Source: an uncultured delta proteobacterium (lineage in GTDB: Bacteria > Desulfobacterota > Syntrophorhabdia > Syntrophorhabdales > Syntrophorhabdaceae). From it: a DNA stretch of 10,072 bases. The translations under genes were made by a program, and so were the position numbers. Every line of letters begins with the position of its first letter. Positions within the stretch are counted from its first letter, which is position 1. Positions 7,015 through 10,072 of the stretch are shown here, piece by piece. Location: positions 1 through 10,072 of the forward strand of contig CAIQJW010000323.1 of assembly GCA_903872255.1 (NCBI GenBank), read 5' to 3'. The notes beneath the pieces were generated by a model that searched no databases, was not told the origin of the DNA, and saw only the letters and a program-made list of their open reading frames with translations.

Positions 7015-8193
7015 ATGGGCAAAAAAACCGGTTCCATACAAATAAACCGCCGGGATTTTCTGAAGGTCAGTGCTTTTACAACAACTGCCGCCATAGGCCT
7101 GACGGGTATAGGGGGCATCCTGGAAAGCGCCGCAGGACAACAGGTGGGAATGTTTCCCCCAAACCCTGTCTACCGGACACTCGGGAGAACGGGACTGAAG
7201 ATCACCGTTGTCAGTTTCGGTGCAATGCTGACCCCCGAGCACGAGGTGATGCGTGCCGCATTTGACCTGGGGGTGAATTATGTCGATACTGCCCGGCGGT
7301 ATATGAACGGCCGGAACGAGGAGATAGTCGGCAAGGCTATACAGGGGATACGCGACAAATTGTACATCGCCACCAAGACCCGTCCTTCGTCCGGTACGAA
7401 GCAGGAAATTTTCGAGGATGTCGAAACAAGCCTGTCAAAGCTCAAGACAGACCATGTGGATGTGATACAGATGCATAATCTGACTAGCAAGGAACGGGTG
7501 TTTTCCCAGGAGGTCCGCGAGGCGTATGTCGAGCTTCGCAAGCAGGGAAAGGTCCGTTTTCTTGGCGTCACGACCCACACCAATCAGGCGGAGGTGCTGA
7601 ACGCCGTCGTCGATGATCCCGATAAATTTTTCGATACTGTGCTGGTCGGGTATAACTTCACGAGCCCGCCTGAACTGAAAGCGGCAATCAAGCGTGCCGC
7701 GGCGGCAGGCATCGGGGTCATAGCCATGAAGACGCAGGCGGGTGGATATCAGACGGGTGCGCTGGGCGGTTTAAGCCCTCACCAGGCGGCATTGAAATGG
7801 GCCCTCGACGATCCCAACGTGACTGCCGCGATCCCCGGAATGAAAGATATGAGCATGCTCCGTGAGGACATGTCGGTCATGGGAATGAAACTGACCTGGA
7901 AGGACCGGCAGATCCTCAATAAGTACGGACAGGCGATCCGTCCTTACTATTGCCACCTTTGCGGCGAATGCGAAGGGACCTGCCCGAACCATGTTGCGAT
8001 CAGCACGATAAACAGGTCCCTCATGTATGCCGAAGGATACGGGAACATGGAACTTGCCCGGTCGACGTATTATGAGGTTCCGTCCATGGCAAGGGCCTCT
8101 GCCTGTCTCGGCTGCAGCGTATGCACGGCGCAGTGCGTGAACGGGCTCGACATTGCGTCCAAGATGCGCACGGCCCTGAGAATGTATGCATAA
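7015..8193 (+). CDS. Tat-exported aldo/keto reductase with C-terminal 4Fe-4S domain
   Basis: The product has 392 residues. A twin-arginine signal, NRRDFLKVS (11-19, R12-R13), is followed by a mild hydrophobic stretch to about 34, so the folded enzyme should be exported to the periplasm. The aldo/keto reductase barrel (about 52-305) has YRTLGRTGLK at its front and the full catalytic tetrad: D91 and Y96 (VDTARRY), K121 (ATKT) and H154 (QMHN). The C-terminal ~80 residues carry two cysteine sets, C313-C316-C319-C323-P and C364-C367-C370-C374, each CxxCxxCxxxC, enough for two [4Fe-4S] clusters. The family is known in anaerobes, but the substrate is not known. ATG 7015 is chosen over 6979 because of the GGAGG 4 nt upstream and the promoter position. 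A secreted DUF6599 protein gene follows after 12 bp, so the two probably act together outside the cytoplasm. Confidence 0.92.
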   Translation: MGKKTGSIQINRRDFLKVSAFTTTAAIGLTGIGGILESAAGQQVGMFPPNPVYRTLGRTGLKITVVSFGAMLTPEHEVMRAAFDLGVNYVDTARRYMNGRNEEIVGKAIQGIRDKLYIATKTRPSSGTKQEIFEDVETSLSKLKTDHVDVIQMHNLTSKERVFSQEVREAYVELRKQGKVRFLGVTTHTNQAEVLNAVVDDPDKFFDTVLVGYNFTSPPELKAAIKRAAAAGIGVIAMKTQAGGYQTGALGGLSPHQAALKWALDDPNVTAAIPGMKDMSMLREDMSVMGMKLTWKDRQILNKYGQAIRPYYCHLCGECEGTCPNHVAISTINRSLMYAEGYGNMELARSTYYEVPSMARASACLGCSVCTAQCVNGLDIASKMRTALRMYA

Positions 8194-8205
8194 GGTTGAA
8201 AATAA

Positions 8206-9138
8206 ATGATGACGGGTAGAGCGATGAGATATGTGATCCTGATCGTTGCCATGGCAGCGCTGTTTACGTTTTCCATCCCGCGTAGCGGATCGGCAACCGC
8301 GACAACGGACCCCGTCGATAATTTCCTGCCGGCATCCGGTTTTTCACAAGGGTGGGCCTTGTCCGGAAAAATAGGTCATTATGATCCCGGGAACCTCTAT
8401 GCGTATATCAACGGCGAGGCCGAGCTTTTCCTGCCGTATGGCTTCGTAACCCTTTCCTCGGCGTTCTACGGCAGGGGCAACGATCCCGCGTCGGGCATTG
8501 TCGCCGATATCTACAAAATGGGATCGTATATCGATGCGTTCGGGATATACTCGAATTACCGTGATCCGGACGCGGAAAAAATAAAGTTCGGGGCAGAGGG
8601 GTTTGTCGAGGACTCCCAGCTTATGTTCTACAAGGACCGGTACTTTGTGCGCCTGTCCGTATCCGGGACGGTGGCGGGGGCCAGGGATAAACTCGTCATG
8701 GTTGCGAAGGAGATAGACCGGAGATTGCCCGGGAAGTCTTCGCCCCCCGGCGAGATAACCCTGATCAGTATTCCCGGTGTGAACCCCGATACTATCCGGT
8801 ATATAGCGCATGGCGTAATCGGGTATAAATTCTTCAAGAAAGGCTTGACCGCGGATATATCAATTGACGGCGGGATGGCGAAAATATTCGTGATCATGAA
8901 TGAGTCCCCCGACAATGCCAATGCAGCTTTGCTCAGCTATGTCGAGTATCTTGAAGGGTCCGGCATCAAGATCGATAAGGCCGTCATCGTGGACGGGGCA
9001 GCGCTCACGGTCAATGACCCGCTCTATAAAGGAACGTGTATCCGGAGATCGGGTGCTTATATATTTGGCGTGACCAGGTTGAAGGACCCTCTGAAAGCCA
9101 TGCCTGTCGTAGATCGGCTGGGATCCAACATCAGGTGA
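8206..9138 (+). CDS. DUF6599 family secreted protein
   Basis: The product has 310 residues. It starts with a Sec-type signal peptide: a positive n-region with R5 and R8, a hydrophobic core at about 9-24 (YVILIVAMAALFTFSI), and likely cleavage near SGSA-TA or ATA-TT (28-34). The mature part has the DUF6599 hallmarks as I remember them: YAYINGEAELFLPYGF (65-80) and DAFGIYSNYRDP (110-121), each followed by beta-rich sequence. No catalytic residues or cofactor motifs are evident. The first ATG (8206) is kept, but the ATG at 8224 (M7, MRYVILIVAM) would give a more typical signal peptide. AAGG about 10 nt before 8206 is a weak ribosome site, and coupling to the gene ending 12 bp upstream is likely. 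It may be a partner or assembly factor for the exported aldo/keto reductase; this rests on adjacency alone. Confidence 0.82.
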   Translation: MMTGRAMRYVILIVAMAALFTFSIPRSGSATATTDPVDNFLPASGFSQGWALSGKIGHYDPGNLYAYINGEAELFLPYGFVTLSSAFYGRGNDPASGIVADIYKMGSYIDAFGIYSNYRDPDAEKIKFGAEGFVEDSQLMFYKDRYFVRLSVSGTVAGARDKLVMVAKEIDRRLPGKSSPPGEITLISIPGVNPDTIRYIAHGVIGYKFFKKGLTADISIDGGMAKIFVIMNESPDNANAALLSYVEYLEGSGIKIDKAVIVDGAALTVNDPLYKGTCIRRSGAYIFGVTRLKDPLKAMPVVDRLGSNIR

Positions 9139-9271
9139 CCTGGCGCCAAAGCTTTATTCTTCGCAGCCTGCCGCACGCAGAATGTGTGAATGCAAGACCC
9201 GCTCCCCAATGTTTTGCGTATATGGTTATATCTTGAAAAGATGAATTGAAATAGCGTATACAAATCACACA

Positions 9272-10072
9272 TTGAAGATCGATTTCCATACCCACATTTA
9301 TCCCGATGATATAGCTCTTAAAACGGTCGATGCGGTTCGTCGGCGGGCGGGGATTGACGCCTATACGGACGGTACCCTGGAAGGACTGAAAAGGTCCATG
9401 GCAGTTGCCGGGATCGATCTTTCCGTCGTGGCGGCTGTAGCGACAAGGCCGGAACAGGTTGCATCTATTCAACGATGGTTGACAGATATTCGGCAGCCTG
9501 GCATTGAGGCATTGGCGGCGATGCACCCCGCTCAGCCCTTGAGCTCCGGGCAGATGAAAATGCTTAAGGCAGAAGGATTTCAAGGCTTTAAATTTCACCC
9601 TGATTATCAGGATTTTTTTGTCGACGATCCCCGGATGTATCCTTTATATGAAGCGGTGGCGGCAGAAGGCATGTTCATTCTCTTCCATACCGGGATGGAC
9701 CGGGGGCTTCCCCACCCGGTACATGCAACGCCGAAGCGCCTGGCGGCGGCCCACAAGGCCGTTCCGGAGATCTGCATGATCGCCGCCCACCTCGGAGGGG
9801 AGGACGCGTACGAAGAAAGTGCGGTTTATTTGCTGGGGCAGGACATTTATCTGGACACATCCTTTGTGCTGCGCACGATGCCTGGGACCCTCCGGGAACG
9901 CTTCCTCAAGGGGCATCCGGCAGAACGTTTGCTATTCGCATCGGACAGTCCTTGGACAGATCAGGGAGAAGAACTTCGGTTTCTTTTGGAATTGCCGTTT
10001 CTGACAGAAAGTGACAGGGAAAAGATCTGTTATTCCAATGCAGCGCGGTTGTTGGGATTTGAGAATAAAGCA
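9272..10072 (+). CDS. Amidohydrolase family protein (TTG start, 3' end cut by window)
   Basis: An open frame of 267 codons runs uninterrupted from a TTG at 9272 to the last base, with no stop reached. The protein is a metal-dependent hydrolase of the amidohydrolase 2 type (TIM barrel). The features are FHTH (H6 and H8 as metal ligands) right after the start, FKFHPDY (106-112), LFHTG (H139), AAHLGG (H173) and FASDSPW (D225), followed by the NAARLLGF helix (256-263) that usually closes the family. The frame is closed upstream by TGA at 9242-9244, and there is no in-frame ATG before residue 43, well after HTH, so the TTG is the best start. No clear Shine-Dalgarno precedes it. Family length is about 270-300 residues, so only a short tail is missing. 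The substrate is unknown. It follows the DUF6599 gene by 133 bp in the same direction. Confidence 0.88.
   Translation, partial: MKIDFHTHIYPDDIALKTVDAVRRRAGIDAYTDGTLEGLKRSMAVAGIDLSVVAAVATRPEQVASIQRWLTDIRQPGIEALAAMHPAQPLSSGQMKMLKAEGFQGFKFHPDYQDFFVDDPRMYPLYEAVAAEGMFILFHTGMDRGLPHPVHATPKRLAAAHKAVPEICMIAAHLGGEDAYEESAVYLLGQDIYLDTSFVLRTMPGTLRERFLKGHPAERLLFASDSPWTDQGEELRFLLELPFLTESDREKICYSNAARLLGFENKA

Noticed and set aside
8344..8811. 155-codon open frame on the minus strand
   Set aside because: It is antisense to the DUF6599 gene, has no recognisable domain and no ribosome site, and is explained as a shadow of the real coding strand.
9139..9271. Intrinsic terminator after the DUF6599 gene
   Set aside because: Only a short TGGCGCCA palindrome (9141-9148) and an imperfect pairing around CGCAG are present, with no following T-tract.
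9131..9598. 155-codon open frame on the minus strand
   Set aside because: It lies opposite the amidohydrolase start, whose protein has clear catalytic motifs; the antisense product resembles nothing.

Overview
The window looks like a chromosomal segment of an anaerobic bacterium, most likely a deltaproteobacterium in the broad sense (Desulfobacterota, Syntrophales- or Syntrophobacteria-like). This is an inference from gene content: a DUF6125-type protein, a DUF6599-type secreted protein, a Tat-exported aldo/keto reductase with a ferredoxin-like tail, and a PilZ/acyltransferase fusion, all with moderate GC. A search with the 23S fragment would settle the placement.

Layout. Positions 1-650 hold the 3' end of a plus-strand rRNA operon: the last ~470 nt of 23S rRNA, an AT-rich spacer and a 5S rRNA. 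An intrinsic terminator follows at 668-692. A small plus-strand gene (795-1310, DUF6125-like) comes next. It meets, tail to tail and with an 8-bp overlap, a five-gene minus-strand operon at 6709-1303. In transcription order that operon is acyl carrier protein, SAM-dependent methyltransferase, a 724-residue protein with two PilZ-like domains and a GNAT-like C-terminal half, a KASIII (FabH-like) condensing enzyme, and a nitronate-monooxygenase/FabK-type flavoenzyme. The last four genes are overlapping or nearly so, so they are probably translated from one message. A ~300-bp divergent intergenic region with palindromes, a repeated 12-mer and an extended -10 promoter separates this operon from a plus-strand set. 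That set is a Tat-signal aldo/keto reductase with two [4Fe-4S]-type cysteine motifs, a signal-peptide DUF6599 protein 12 bp downstream, and, after 133 bp, an amidohydrolase with a TTG start that runs off the window at 10072.

How the genes may work together. The minus-strand operon has the parts of a small dedicated acyl pathway: a carrier (ACP), a chain starter (KASIII), a flavin enzyme able to reduce or oxidise an acyl chain (FabK-like), a methyltransferase, and a candidate acyl-transferring enzyme fused to cyclic-di-GMP-type receptor domains. The best hypothesis is a c-di-GMP-controlled pathway for an acylated small molecule, lipid or protein modification. No product can be named from sequence. 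This operon is the most interesting part of the window. The plus-strand AKR/DUF6599 pair is probably an independent exported redox unit.
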